The notes beneath the pieces were generated by a model that searched no databases, had not been told where the DNA came from, and saw only the letters and a list, made by a program, of their open reading frames with translations. From JAGHKQ01 sp041920565 (GTDB taxonomy: Bacteria > Bacillota > Bacilli > Bacillales > Bacillaceae_G), in the NCBI GenBank assembly GCA_041920565.1, contig JBHGXS010000133.1:1-64000 (forward strand): a DNA stretch of 64,000 nucleotides, given 5' to 3'. Made by a program: the position numbers and the translations under genes. Of the stretch, positions 18,635 through 27,984 are shown one piece after another. How positions within the stretch are numbered: the first letter of the stretch is position 1; the number at the start of each line of letters is the position of its first letter.

Positions 18635-19414
18635 TTAACCTTGAATATTTTTATTCATTTGTTTAATAGCTGATTTTTCTAGCCGGGACACCTGTGCTTG
18701 TGAAATACCGATTTCTTCAGCAACTTCCATTTGTGTTTTCCCTTGAAAGAATCGTTTGCGGATAATCATCTTTTCCCGGTCGTTTAACCGTTTCATTCCT
18801 TCTTTTAATGCCAGCTCTTCCACCCACTGTTCGTCCCGCTGGCGATCGTCGCTTAATTGATCCATTACGAAAATCGGATCGCCTCCGTCGTTATAGATCG
18901 GTTCGAACAGCGAAACAGGGTCTTGTATGGCATCCAAAGCAAACACAATTTCTTCGTGGGTTACTCCAAGCACTGCTGCAATGTCGGAAGCAGTCGGCTC
19001 TTTCGAATTTTCTGCCATCAACTTTTCCCGAACCTGCAACGCCTTATAGGCAATATCGCGCAGTGACCGCGATACTCGAATCGGATTGTTATCACGCAAA
19101 TATCTTCGAATTTCTCCGATAATCATTGGTACAGCGTATGTTGAAAATTTAACATTTTGGCTTAAGTCGAAGTTATCAATAGATTTCATAAGTCCGATAC
19201 AGCCAACCTGAAATAAATCGTCAACAAACTCCCCTCTGTTGTTAAATCGCTGGATGACGCTTAATACAAGTCTCAAATTTCCATTTACAAGCTTTTCGCG
19301 CGCAGTAGTTTCTCCGCTTTGCATTTGTTGAAAAAGCTTTCTCATTTCATCGTTTTTGAGCACTGGAAGTTTCGATGTGTCTACTCCACATATTTCAACC
19401 TTGTTTCTAGTCAA
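18635..19414 (-). CDS. sigG: RNA polymerase sigma factor SigG (late forespore)
   Basis: 259 residues. Sigma-70 regions 2 to 4 are visible: LRLVLSVIQRFNNRGEFVDDLFQVGCIGLMKSID (region 2), PIRVSRSLRDIAYKA (region 3) and a C-terminal helix-turn-helix (MEVAEEIGISQAQVSRLEK). Directs late forespore genes. Downstream of sigE, with a sigma-F/G-like promoter between them. The start codon gives MTRNKVEICGVDTSKLPVL, the canonical SigG N terminus. Confidence 0.97.
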   Translation of the reverse strand: MTRNKVEICGVDTSKLPVLKNDEMRKLFQQMQSGETTAREKLVNGNLRLVLSVIQRFNNRGEFVDDLFQVGCIGLMKSIDNFDLSQNVKFSTYAVPMIIGEIRRYLRDNNPIRVSRSLRDIAYKALQVREKLMAENSKEPTASDIAAVLGVTHEEIVFALDAIQDPVSLFEPIYNDGGDPIFVMDQLSDDRQRDEQWVEELALKEGMKRLNDREKMIIRKRFFQGKTQMEVAEEIGISQAQVSRLEKSAIKQMNKNIQG

Positions 19415-19450
19415 TGTCTTCCCTCCTACCGGGAGTTGCTGTACAGTGTA

Positions 19451-19479
19451 AAGTATCTCCTTAAGAGGGAATTTTATGC
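19451..19479 (-). promoter_or_regulatory. Forespore (sigma-F/sigma-G type) promoter of sigG
   Basis: On the minus strand GCATA (19475-19479) and, 14 bases on, GGAGATACTT (19451-19460), a fit to the GHATR / GGnnAnAnT pattern of forespore promoters. It lies just upstream of sigG, where B. subtilis has its sigma-F promoter. Read by eye only. Confidence 0.6.
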
Positions 19480-19500
19480 ATTGACCATTATGGTAAAGTA

Positions 19501-20220
19501 TTACACCATTTTATTAAATTCCTTGCGAAGCCGCTTGATGATGCGCTTTTCCAAACGTGATATATAGGATTGGGAAATCCCCAGCATATCTGCTACATCT
19601 TTTTGCGTTTTTTCCTCGGTGCCATCCAGTCCGAAGCGAAGCTCCATAATCTGTTTCTCACGCTCATTCAGCTGATACAAAGCTTTAAGAAGCAAATTGC
19701 GATTGACGTTTGCTTCTAGATCTTTTGTAATGATATCATCTTCTGTTCCAAGCACATCGGACAACAATAGCTCATTGCCGTCCCAATCAATATTAAGCGG
19801 TTCGTCAAATGAAACTTCTGAACGGTTTTTGTTATTGCGGCGCAGATGCATTAAAATTTCATTTTCAATACAACGAGATGCATAGGTAGCCAACTTGATT
19901 TTTTTCTCGGGGTTAAACGTGTTGACAGCCTTAATGAGGCCGATGGTGCCGATGCTGATTAAATCCTCAATGTTTATTCCTGTATTTTCAAACTTTCGCG
20001 CTATGTATACAACAAGGCGAAGGTTTCTTTCAATCAATAAAGAACGTGCTGCTTCATCGCCGTTAGGAAGCTTTTTCAGCAGCAGCTCCTCTTCTTCTTT
20101 TGTAAGCGGCGGCGGCAGAGCCTCACTTCCTCCAATATAATAAATTTCATCGGTCTTAATTCCTAGACGCAGTAATATTTTATACCATAGATACGTTAAA
20201 CGAAGCTTCAACTTCTGCAT
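19501..20220 (-). CDS. sigE: RNA polymerase sigma factor SigE precursor (mother cell)
   Basis: 239 residues. The N-terminal pro-sequence of about 27-29 residues, hydrophobic with basic ends (LTYLWYKILLRLG), tethers pro-SigE to the membrane until SpoIIGA cleaves it. Sigma regions 2 and 4 follow (RNLRLVVYIARKFENTGINIEDLISIGTIGLIKA; helix-turn-helix VADMLGISQSYISRLEKR). Its protease gene spoIIGA is directly upstream. Confidence 0.97.
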   Translation of the reverse strand: MQKLKLRLTYLWYKILLRLGIKTDEIYYIGGSEALPPPLTKEEEELLLKKLPNGDEAARSLLIERNLRLVVYIARKFENTGINIEDLISIGTIGLIKAVNTFNPEKKIKLATYASRCIENEILMHLRRNNKNRSEVSFDEPLNIDWDGNELLLSDVLGTEDDIITKDLEANVNRNLLLKALYQLNEREKQIMELRFGLDGTEEKTQKDVADMLGISQSYISRLEKRIIKRLRKEFNKMV

Positions 20221-20267
20221 GCTTTATACCTCCTTAAATGTTTATCCCGAGACATTGGTTCAACTAA

Positions 20268-20297
20268 CCGTTAGCTGGAGCTTTTCGCCGCTAACGG
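20268..20297. other. Intercistronic hairpin between spoIIGA and sigE
   Basis: Perfect 8-bp inverted repeat CCGTTAGC ... GCTAACGG with a 14-base spacer, between the spoIIGA stop and the sigE ribosome site. There is no T run on the minus strand, so it does not look like a terminator; RNA processing or translation control is possible. Confidence 0.5.
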
Positions 20298-20307
20298 AAG
20301 TTTGACT

Positions 20308-21213
20308 TTAAGCTGTATAAGAAAGAAACATCTTAGGATGTAAAATACAATGATATTCATTGTCTGTTGATAATGTCGTATGATTTAATCCAATGAGCAC
20401 TTTTGTGACGTTTATGCTTTCACCGTTGTGCAGCATCCGAACAGCATCAGGCCGGATGGCAGCTAAAAATTGGTGCTGCTGTCCTACACCGTGGTATGGG
20501 ATGATGCGAAGACGGTTCAGCCAAAACGGATCTTCCGTTGTTTCTGTAATGGCCATAATATTTTTGGAATGCTCAATCAGCCACGAAGGAAGCAATTCTC
20601 CTGCATGCTGGACATCCAAAATCATGACCGGCAATTTTGAGATAGGATCATACAGCTGATTTCCGCTGTCAATGAGTCCGTCAATTTGAATCGTTCGATC
20701 TCCGATTATAATTTCAACTTTTACAATTTGGTCATATTTAAGCTTTTTCACTTCAATGTCTTCCACTCGTTTTTTAGAAAAATATAGCACTGCAGGAAAC
20801 CCGATTACTACAAATAACCAGCTTACTGGATCTCCGAAGCTGATAGATTTTGTGTTCATCATATCTTGCAATAAAGCATCTGATTGAATAAAAAAGTGCA
20901 GTCCAATCAATCCCCCGCCTACCATAAATGTGACAAAATAAAACATCATGGCTGTTTGACAAAAAGTGCGAAACCGTTTAAAACCAAACACCGTATAAAC
21001 CATGATAACAGAGTAAAGCAATTTTGTTGCAGGATGAGTCATGACATATGCCAAGGGAGTAAACGCAAAAATAACAATCGATGAGCCGATCAGTGCTCCA
21101 ATAAGCAGCCGCCATTGTCTTACTTTTTGCTTCAAGATAACAGCTGTTAAAAAAAGGAGTAAGCCATCAATGCAAAAATTCAATAACCATACCACATCAG
21201 CATATACAACCAA
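20308..21213 (-). CDS. spoIIGA: Sporulation sigma-E factor-processing peptidase SpoIIGA
   Basis: 301 residues. Five N-terminal membrane helices (about 1-150) precede a cytoplasmic aspartic-protease-like domain with GLIDSGNQLYDP (catalytic Asp region, about residue 185). Cleaves pro-SigE after the SpoIIR signal from the forespore. It appears to start with TTG (VVYADVVWLLNFCIDG follows), matching the family N terminus, with GGGAGG 9 bases upstream. Confidence 0.95.
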   Translation of the reverse strand: MVVYADVVWLLNFCIDGLLLFLTAVILKQKVRQWRLLIGALIGSSIVIFAFTPLAYVMTHPATKLLYSVIMVYTVFGFKRFRTFCQTAMMFYFVTFMVGGGLIGLHFFIQSDALLQDMMNTKSISFGDPVSWLFVVIGFPAVLYFSKKRVEDIEVKKLKYDQIVKVEIIIGDRTIQIDGLIDSGNQLYDPISKLPVMILDVQHAGELLPSWLIEHSKNIMAITETTEDPFWLNRLRIIPYHGVGQQHQFLAAIRPDAVRMLHNGESINVTKVLIGLNHTTLSTDNEYHCILHPKMFLSYTA

Positions 21214-21263
21214 TCTCCTGAACCTCCCGCAAGCAGTACGAGCTCTTATATAAACTTGAAACT

Positions 21264-21349
21264 AGTATACTGCAGACAGAAGAGGAAAGTCTGTCAATTT
21301 CTGTAACGGAATTTCAAATTATTTTGTGTTTTTTTCACGTATTCTGTCA
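21264..21349 (-). promoter_or_regulatory. Spo0A-dependent spoIIG promoter with 22-bp spacer
   Basis: On the minus strand TTGACA (21292-21297), a 22-base spacer and TATACT (21264-21269). The oversized spacer is the known hallmark of the sigma-A/Spo0A-activated spoIIG promoter. Two TGACAGA sequences resembling 0A boxes occur, one overlapping the -35 (21290-21296) and one 53 bases further upstream (21343-21349). Confidence 0.85.
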
Positions 21350-21430
21350 GTTCCATTAGATAGCCTTCTTCATTCTGCCTAACTCCTTCTCCTGTGTATT
21401 GATTCTATATGGGGTACTGATTGATTCAAC

Positions 21431-21464
21431 AAAAAAAGCGAAGGGGAGATTCCCTTCGCTTTTT
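21431..21464 (-). terminator. Terminator after ftsZ
   Basis: Minus strand AGCGAAGGG-AATCTC-CCCTTCGCT followed by seven T (21431-21437). The short T run on the plus strand is weaker. Confidence 0.88.
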
Positions 21465-21469
21465 CAAAT

Positions 21470-22621
21470 TTATCGTCTGCGGCGATTTCGTAAAAATGCC
21501 GGTATATCAATGTCATCCACTTGTGTACTTGCACGAGAAACCTCACGCACCGGTGCTTCATCACGAGGTGTTTCGCGAGGTGTTTCGCGAGTGATTTCAC
21601 GTTTCGGCTGTACTGACGGTTGTGACGCAGTCGGGCGAACGACCGGTTTCGGCGGTTGAGTTATGACACTGTCATCAAAACCGGTTGCAATTACTGTTAC
21701 GATGATTTCATCTTTTAAGTTTTCATTAATAACGGAACCGAAAATCATGTTCACTTCCAAATCAGAAGCAGATGCTACAATATCTGCAGCTTCTTGCACT
21801 TCATATAAACTTAAATTTGTGCCGCCTGTGATGTTCATAAGCACGCCTTGTGCACCGTCGATAGACGTTTCAAGCAACGGACTGGAAATTGCTTTTTTTG
21901 CAGCTTCTGCCGCACGATTTTCACCTGTGCCGACACCGATTCCCATCAATGCAGAGCCTTTGTTAGACATGATTGTTTTTACATCTGCAAAGTCAAGGTT
22001 AATAAGTCCCGGAACTGCAATAAGGTCAGAGATGCCTTGTACACCTTGACGCAATACGTTGTCTGCCTCACGGAATGCTTCTAACATCGGCGTATTTCGA
22101 TCCACAATTTCCAATAGACGGTCATTTGGAATTACAATCAGAGTGTCAACATTTTCTTTAAAAGCCGCAATACCGGAAGCTGCTTGAGTGGCGCGCTTGC
22201 GGCCTTCAAATGTAAATGGTCTTGTTACCACTCCAACCGTCAATGCACCAAGTTCTTTTGCCACTTGAGCAATTACCGGAGCAGCGCCTGTACCCGTTCC
22301 GCCGCCCATACCGGCTGTAACGAATACCATGTCTGCGCCGCGGAGCGCTTCTTGAATTTGTTCTTTGCTTTCTTCAGCAGCTTTTTTTCCTACTTCCGGG
22401 TTTGCGCCTGCTCCCAATCCGCGAGTGAGCTTCGCACCGATTTGCATTTTAATTTCTGCTTTAGATAAGTTCAACGCTTGTGCATCCGTATTTACCGCGA
22501 TAAAGTCAACGCCTTGCACCCCGTGCTCGATCATTCGGTTTACGGCATTGTTTCCGCCGCCGCCGACACCAATTACTTTTATGTTTGCTAACTGATCAAT
22601 ACTTGTATCAAATTCCAACAT
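21470..22621 (-). CDS. ftsZ: Cell-division GTPase FtsZ
   Basis: 383 residues. Tubulin-like GTPase that forms the Z-ring. The GTP-binding signature GGGTGTGAAPV is at about residue 104-114 and the T7 loop NLDFADV at about 208. A variable proline/arginine/threonine linker holds a short repeat (TRETPRETPRD) at about 343-353. The C-terminal tail DDIDIPAFLRNRRRR binds FtsA, SepF and others. Downstream of ftsA. Confidence 0.98.
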   Translation of the reverse strand: MLEFDTSIDQLANIKVIGVGGGGNNAVNRMIEHGVQGVDFIAVNTDAQALNLSKAEIKMQIGAKLTRGLGAGANPEVGKKAAEESKEQIQEALRGADMVFVTAGMGGGTGTGAAPVIAQVAKELGALTVGVVTRPFTFEGRKRATQAASGIAAFKENVDTLIVIPNDRLLEIVDRNTPMLEAFREADNVLRQGVQGISDLIAVPGLINLDFADVKTIMSNKGSALMGIGVGTGENRAAEAAKKAISSPLLETSIDGAQGVLMNITGGTNLSLYEVQEAADIVASASDLEVNMIFGSVINENLKDEIIVTVIATGFDDSVITQPPKPVVRPTASQPSVQPKREITRETPRETPRDEAPVREVSRASTQVDDIDIPAFLRNRRRR

Positions 22622-22666
22622 GTCAGAATCCCCCTAAAAACTCGAATTTCTTTCGTTGCCTTTACA

Positions 22667-23953
22667 CTATTCCCATAAATAACGGAATACTTTTTTGACT
22701 TTTGACATCATTTTTTCTTCATCATTTTGCTGCTTCGTTTTCACCTGCTGCGGGCTGTAATTAACGGAAGTGCGTCGTTCAAAGCTTTCCGCTTTTTCTT
22801 GTACCGTATGTTTAGTCCCCTTTAATTTCGCTTTTTGGTATGCCTTTTTAATCAGACCGACACCGATTGTATATTGCGGCTCACGAACACCGATATAATC
22901 AGGTGTGGCGATGCGTACCGGCTGATTCAGGACGATTTGCGCTATGTCAAGCACACCCGGCATGGAGACAACCCCTCCTGTCAGTACATAGCCACTCGCA
23001 AGCTCCTTAAAACCGAATTTTTTTAATTCCTGCTGCACAAACAGCAATATTTCTTCTAATCTAGCTTCAATGATATCCGCAAGATCAACTTGCGTGTACT
23101 GTTGTTTTTGGTCGCTTCCCATAACGGAAACGGTGAACACTTCTTCCTCTGATGCTGTATCGTAGAAAGCATGTCCATATTTCAATTTAAGCTGTTCTGC
23201 GTCTTCAGTGGACGTTTTCAGACCAATGGCGATGTCTTTTGTAATATGGTCTCCCCCGATTGGGAGCACGCTTGTTACAGCCAATTCTCCATCATAAAAA
23301 ACTGATAGAGTAGTAGAACCTCCTCCGATGTCGACCAAAGCAACTCCCATATTCTTTTCATCTTTGGATAGAGCAAGCGAACCGGCTGCAAGCGGCTGTA
23401 AGCATATGTCCACAACTTCCAACCCTGCCCGCTCTACGCAGCGGAGCAGGTTATGTAACAAGGTCTTGGAGCCTGTGACCAGCATACCTTCCATTTCTAA
23501 ACGGACCCCGATCATTCCTCGAGGATCATTGATTTCATCCAGCCCGTCGACGATAAACTCACGCGGTACAACCTCAATAATCTCGCGTTCCGGCGGGATG
23601 GACACAACTTGTGCCGCCTCGAGTACGCGCTGCACATCTTCATTACCAATTTCACGGTTTTCACTTGAAACTGCCACAACGCCGTGGCATGGCAGAAGCT
23701 GCACCTGATTCGCACTGACTCCGACCACCACCCGTTCAATATGGATTCCTACCATCCGTTCCGCTTGCTCAATTGCTTTTTTAATAGATTGTACAGTTTC
23801 ATCTATGTCAACAATGGAGCCTTTTTTTAATCCATTTGATTTGACATTCCCCACACCAATAATGTTTAAAGTATCGTTCATCATTTCGCCAATGATCACT
23901 TTTACATTGGATGTACCGATGTCGAGACTTACGTATATTTCATTGCTGTTCAT
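22667..23953 (-). CDS. ftsA: Cell-division protein FtsA
   Basis: 428 residues. Actin-like ATPase that anchors FtsZ. Phosphate loop SLDIGTSNVKVIIGE (residues 9-23); further nucleotide motifs are VDIGGGSTTL and LTGGVVSMPG. The C terminus ends in a basic amphipathic helix (MMSKVKKVFRYLWE), the membrane-targeting sequence. Preceded by a 139-base AT-rich gap that probably carries a promoter. Confidence 0.97.
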   Translation of the reverse strand: MNSNEIYVSLDIGTSNVKVIIGEMMNDTLNIIGVGNVKSNGLKKGSIVDIDETVQSIKKAIEQAERMVGIHIERVVVGVSANQVQLLPCHGVVAVSSENREIGNEDVQRVLEAAQVVSIPPEREIIEVVPREFIVDGLDEINDPRGMIGVRLEMEGMLVTGSKTLLHNLLRCVERAGLEVVDICLQPLAAGSLALSKDEKNMGVALVDIGGGSTTLSVFYDGELAVTSVLPIGGDHITKDIAIGLKTSTEDAEQLKLKYGHAFYDTASEEEVFTVSVMGSDQKQQYTQVDLADIIEARLEEILLFVQQELKKFGFKELASGYVLTGGVVSMPGVLDIAQIVLNQPVRIATPDYIGVREPQYTIGVGLIKKAYQKAKLKGTKHTVQEKAESFERRTSVNYSPQQVKTKQQNDEEKMMSKVKKVFRYLWE

Positions 23954-24092
23954 ACTTTGGCACCTCCTTTTTATTTATACCATAAAAATTTATCTATTGA
24001 ACAACAATCATGTTACAATTGTATTTATAAGAAAAATATTCAACGTTTACGTACGTTTCCCTTTTTTTACAGTCATATTTTTCTTATTTTTG

Positions 24093-24434
24093 TTATGTCT
24101 TCATGCGTTTTGCGATAATAAGTCTGCGAATTACCGCAATATTTTGGAAGAGTCTTACACCAAAGGCGAAAATTGCCGCCAAATATAAGTCTACACCAAG
24201 ATGGACGCCGAGAAAAGCTAAACTTGCTGCAAGGATTATATTAAAAAAGAAACCTGTGATAAATACTACTTCATCGTACATATTTTGCAAATGAGCCCTT
24301 ACTCCTCCAATCAATGTGTCCAGTGCTGCCAAAACGGCGATAGACAAATAATTGGAATATTCTTTAGGAATTTGCAAATCCGAGCTGAGTCCTAATATTA
24401 TTCCAATAAGCAGTCCTAAAACAGGAAGCCACAT
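24093..24434 (-). CDS. sbp: Small basic protein Sbp (DUF1290)
   Basis: 113 residues with three hydrophobic segments, DUF1290 family. Function unknown; constantly found between ylxX and ftsA in Bacilli. Follows ylxX with a 3-base gap. Confidence 0.88.
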   Translation of the reverse strand: MWLPVLGLLIGIILGLSSDLQIPKEYSNYLSIAVLAALDTLIGGVRAHLQNMYDEVVFITGFFFNIILAASLAFLGVHLGVDLYLAAIFAFGVRLFQNIAVIRRLIIAKRMKT

Positions 24435-24437
24435 AGT

Positions 24438-25154
24438 TTATTTTCCCTCTCTTTCTATCCCGACAGCTTCCATATGAGTTGTGCGTATCGGGCGTTCATA
24501 CCCCTCAATTACAATGTTTTCTGACGGTTGAGACATGGTCAGCTCAATGTTATCGATGGCAAAATGATCAAACGCATTGGACGCCTTCATTCGGTCATAG
24601 AGCTTTTGGGCATCCTTTGCAATCACTTTAATCTCGATTGGCAAAGCTCCGAGCGGAACGTTGTTAACCGAAACCCTTCCGTTTACTTCTCTTATTGCAG
24701 ATGTTGCAACAATTCTCTGATCGCCAATCATAATGGCTTCTGCACCGTATGTATGCAGCTCATTCACCAAACGCTGCAGCGTTTGCGGAGACAAAACAGG
24801 AGCTGTTTGCCCCGGTACCATATCCCCGAACAGAGGAGCCAGACGCAACACAATGCCCGAACCGGTAATATCGGTTAATCCTGCCTCTTCTTTCAACTGC
24901 TGCAGTGTTTTTTGCAAGGCTTTTTTCTTGCTTTCTTTTTGTTTCACCTTATAGCTGTCCAATTGCGCTTCATACTTTCGTACTTCTTTCAATAAATTCA
25001 CTTGTGCTTCCTGTTCAGTTTTTAATTGCTCTTTCAGCTGCCATTCATCTCTTGTATCCGGTTCAACTGGATTTTTTACTGTTTCATACTGCACGGCCAG
25101 CATAAATCCAATGATGAGAGCAATTAATGAAAAATGTAATCTTTTTTTATTCAC
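24438..25154 (-). CDS. ylxX: DUF881 protein YlxX
   Basis: 238 residues: an N-terminal membrane anchor (about 7-22), a coiled-coil stretch (about 35-95) and a C-terminal DUF881 domain (GSGIVLRLAP, INDLHTYGAEAI-like region). Related to its upstream neighbour YlxW. Position in the division operon suggests an extracytoplasmic division-linked role, unproven. Confidence 0.85.
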   Translation of the reverse strand: MNKKRLHFSLIALIIGFMLAVQYETVKNPVEPDTRDEWQLKEQLKTEQEAQVNLLKEVRKYEAQLDSYKVKQKESKKKALQKTLQQLKEEAGLTDITGSGIVLRLAPLFGDMVPGQTAPVLSPQTLQRLVNELHTYGAEAIMIGDQRIVATSAIREVNGRVSVNNVPLGALPIEIKVIAKDAQKLYDRMKASNAFDHFAIDNIELTMSQPSENIVIEGYERPIRTTHMEAVGIEREGK

Positions 25155-25229
25155 ATCCGTTCACCTTTATCCCGCCCATGGTAATCTGACACAAAATCTC
25201 TCATATTCCTCAATAATAGAAGTATTGCG

Positions 25230-25925
25230 TTATTTCTTATAATACGGTTCCAATACAATATCGCTTTTCTTTTCAATCTTAATGGTAATGTTGTCTCGCA
25301 CGAATTGGTCGATTACTCCGCCGGCAATATTTAGAGCACCGTACAGCACTTCAGGGTTGCCTATTGCAGTAATGACAAATGGGGCAGGGTATTCCGTACC
25401 GTCCACATTGATTACCGGCCCGATGCAGGTGACGTACGAATTAGCAGAAAGCCGCTGGCCGTTAACTGCCAACGCATTAGCCCCGGCTGCACGAAGCTCA
25501 TTTAATAAAGCTTGTATATGCCCATCGTGCACTAAATAGTTATTTACATTTTTGTCTGCCGGAATTTTTGCAGAATCAGACAGCGTTACTTCCAGCCCTT
25601 CTCCTTTTACTTTAACCTCCCCTAAATATACACGAAGCTGCTCCACTTCTTTTACTACATCTGAAAGCTTGTTTTCTTGATTAGCAAACTCCTGTTCCTC
25701 CGTTCGTGCCTGTTTTTGAAGCTTGGAAACTTGGCGCTCGAGTTTCGCGTTTGTTTTCTCTTGTTCGATCAGCATGGACCTAATCTCATATTCTCTGTCC
25801 CATTTCCTGTTTTGCCCCTGATCTTCTTTAAGCTGCTCTGACGTTATGGAATAAGAATACGCAACCATAAATCCAAGCACCAAGCAAACCAAGGAAAGCA
25901 ATACATAATTCCCTTTAATTTTCAT
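25230..25925 (-). CDS. ylxW: DUF881 protein YlxW
   Basis: 231 residues from MKIKGNYVLLS; this Met follows GGAGG by 12 bases, other upstream Met codons being possible. Signal anchor at about 5-22, coiled coil at about 40-95, then DUF881 (ALLNELRAAGANALAVNGQRL). Paralogue of YlxX in a tandem pair. The start lies within the end of divIB (11-base overlap). Confidence 0.82.
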   Translation of the reverse strand: MKIKGNYVLLSLVCLVLGFMVAYSYSITSEQLKEDQGQNRKWDREYEIRSMLIEQEKTNAKLERQVSKLQKQARTEEQEFANQENKLSDVVKEVEQLRVYLGEVKVKGEGLEVTLSDSAKIPADKNVNNYLVHDGHIQALLNELRAAGANALAVNGQRLSANSYVTCIGPVINVDGTEYPAPFVITAIGNPEVLYGALNIAGGVIDQFVRDNITIKIEKKSDIVLEPYYKK

Positions 25926-26688
25926 TGTTTTGTTCATCCTCCGCAGAGTACGGTTCAAAATAAGCTCCTACTTCTAAATGAATGATGCCGCCTTTATATT
26001 CCTTTGCCTGCTTTAAAATAAGAGGATAAGCCCCCATTTTTTTTGCAAAATCCCGGACCGTTGCACTGACTTCATATCCCTCGTTCATATATAGAGTAAT
26101 ATGTAACGGATCGGATGGAAGAGGAGCAAAATGGATTTCTGAAATGGATCTGAAAATGCTGTCAGGCAGTTTTTTCAATTCAGATGCCATCTCTTGAATG
26201 TCCTCTCCTTTATTCCAATTCAACATGAAAGGGGCGCTGACCGGAACTTGTTTTCCTTTTATCGGCGAAAGCAGCTTTCCGTTTTCCAGCAAAGGATACC
26301 ATTTATCTCGTTTTTCAATGAACCCGACTGTTTTGTATTCTTCGATTGTTATGGAAATTTTATTAGGAAAGATTTTTTTTATAGAGACTTTTTTAATTTC
26401 CTTCTGTTTAAGGAGCTTCTGTTTCGCTTTCTTCACAGATGCTCGAAAATAGCTTGTCTCATATGTGATGCCCGAAATTTTCATCACTTGTTTGTCTGTT
26501 AAATACCGGTTGCCGTTAATCGAGATAGAGGATACATTACTTAGCGGAGATCGAAAGTATATCACACATGCGAGCAAAAAAAATAAAATGGAGATATACA
26601 AAATCAAGCGCCTGTTCGCTTTTTTTCGCTTCTCTTTTTTCAACCTTGGAACCCGGTCGTTCAGTTGAATTACTTTACCGTCTTTCAT
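25915..26688 (-). CDS. divIB: Cell-division protein DivIB (FtsQ)
   Basis: 257 residues. Basic cytoplasmic tail, one membrane helix (about 26-44; LILYISILFFLLACVIYF), a POTRA domain (SSISINGNRYLTDKQVMKISG) and a beta domain. Works with DivIC and FtsL in the divisome. Start MKDGKVIQLND behind GGAGGATGG. Confidence 0.93.
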   Translation of the reverse strand: MKDGKVIQLNDRVPRLKKEKRKKANRRLILYISILFFLLACVIYFRSPLSNVSSISINGNRYLTDKQVMKISGITYETSYFRASVKKAKQKLLKQKEIKKVSIKKIFPNKISITIEEYKTVGFIEKRDKWYPLLENGKLLSPIKGKQVPVSAPFMLNWNKGEDIQEMASELKKLPDSIFRSISEIHFAPLPSDPLHITLYMNEGYEVSATVRDFAKKMGAYPLILKQAKEYKGGIIHLEVGAYFEPYSAEDEQNNEN

Positions 26689-26786
26689 TCTCCATCCTCC
26701 GATATGTAATATAAAGAACGGCATGATTGAGCATGCCGTTCTTTTAGTTTCATTATAGCACAATTTTCTGAACGTGCAGTAATGAG

Positions 26787-27692
26787 TTATCTCCCAATTA
26801 TCTCTACTTCCGTTTGCATTTCAACGTTAAATTGTTCTTTGATCGTTTGTTTGACAAACGCAATTAAATCCAATACATCCTGTGCAGTTGCATCTCCTGC
26901 ATTTACAATGAAGTTACCGTGCATTTCAGAGATTTTTGCACCACCGATTTGATGCCCTTTTAAACCGGCGCGCTCTACAAGGTTACCAGCATAATTCGGC
27001 AGCGGATTACGGAAAATGCTGCCGGCGCATGGAAAATTCCAAGGCTGTGTATCACGACGATAATCTTTATTTTTTTGCATAAGAGCTATCACTTCTTCTC
27101 GATTTCCTTCTTTTAGCTCAAGCTCCGCTTCAAGGACAATCCCCGGACGTTTCTTTTGCAAGATGGATGTCCGGTAGGAGAATTCCATTTCTTCATTTGT
27201 CAACCATTCCATCGTTCCGTCTTCAAATAAAATATGTGCACGGACCAAAATCTCTGACATATCCGATTTATGCGCCCCAGCATTCATATAAACGGCGCCG
27301 CCGATGCTTCCCGGGATACCGCCCGCAAATTCCAAGCCGGCTAATCCTTGACGGCTTAACTGGGTAGCAAGCTTGATAAGAGAATATCCTCCGCCGACCA
27401 GCACTTTCGTACCCTCTACTTGCAGATGGTCAAGTCCTTCTCCAATCTTAATGACGACACCCTCAATTCCTTTATCGGATACCAATAAATTGGATCCTCT
27501 CCCAATTGCCGTCCATTTTGTATTATATTTTTTTACCAGCTCAAGAGTTTTGCATACCCCGTCTATTCCATTAGGAATAACCATGATATCGGCAGGTCCG
27601 CCGATTTTCATCGTAGTATGCTGTGCTAATGGTTCATTGAGTGTGACTTTTCCTGCGTTGGCTTCTAATAATTCTTTTGCTAATTGTTCCAT
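26787..27692 (-). CDS. murB: UDP-N-acetylenolpyruvoylglucosamine reductase
   Basis: 301 residues, type II MurB (lacking the extra domain of E. coli MurB). FAD-dependent reduction of enolpyruvyl-UDP-GlcNAc to UDP-MurNAc. FAD motif GRGSNLLVSDKG at about 82; catalytic CAGSIFRNP (Ser) and C-terminal HGNFIVN (with NAGDATAQDVLDL). Start MEQLAKELLEA chosen for GGGGGAG upstream. It has its own promoter behind a terminator, and murG does not precede it. Confidence 0.96.
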   Translation of the reverse strand: MEQLAKELLEANAGKVTLNEPLAQHTTMKIGGPADIMVIPNGIDGVCKTLELVKKYNTKWTAIGRGSNLLVSDKGIEGVVIKIGEGLDHLQVEGTKVLVGGGYSLIKLATQLSRQGLAGLEFAGGIPGSIGGAVYMNAGAHKSDMSEILVRAHILFEDGTMEWLTNEEMEFSYRTSILQKKRPGIVLEAELELKEGNREEVIALMQKNKDYRRDTQPWNFPCAGSIFRNPLPNYAGNLVERAGLKGHQIGGAKISEMHGNFIVNAGDATAQDVLDLIAFVKQTIKEQFNVEMQTEVEIIGR

Positions 27693-27915
27693 GATGATCT
27701 CCCCCAAGTTAATTCTCCGTACTATAGTAGTATGCAGGGCTTTCACCTAACGTTATTTTCGTACAAGTACTTCGGTAATTATCTATTCAGCAAAAAGCTG
27801 CCAAGTTTTCATAATGTAAAAGAATGACTGTTTCACTTTATCATACTGATTCACCGTTGTTAAATAGTGAAAATTAACAGTTTTATTTCTATACCGCTTT
27901 TTTCCCCGCTCATTG

Positions 27916-27945
27916 ATTATACCATGTTCGCTCACTTTTGAACAA
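27916..27945 (-). promoter_or_regulatory. Sigma-A promoter of murB-divIB
   Basis: On the minus strand TTGTTC (27940-27945), 18-base spacer, TATAAT (27916-27921). Start near 27909 would leave a leader of about 217 bases before murB, in which no other gene is seen. Confidence 0.72.
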
Positions 27946-27959
27946 AGGCATTCTCAAGC

Positions 27960-27984
27960 AAAAAACCCTGTTTTGAACAGGGTT
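27960..27984 (-). terminator. Terminator after spoVE
   Basis: On the minus strand AACCCTGTT-CAA-AACAGGGTT followed by six T. It separates spoVE and upstream mur genes from murB. Confidence 0.9.

Noticed and set aside
21580..21600. Short repeats in the ftsZ linker (TRETPRETPRD) as a repeat element
   Set aside because: This is in-frame low-complexity sequence of the normal variable FtsZ linker.
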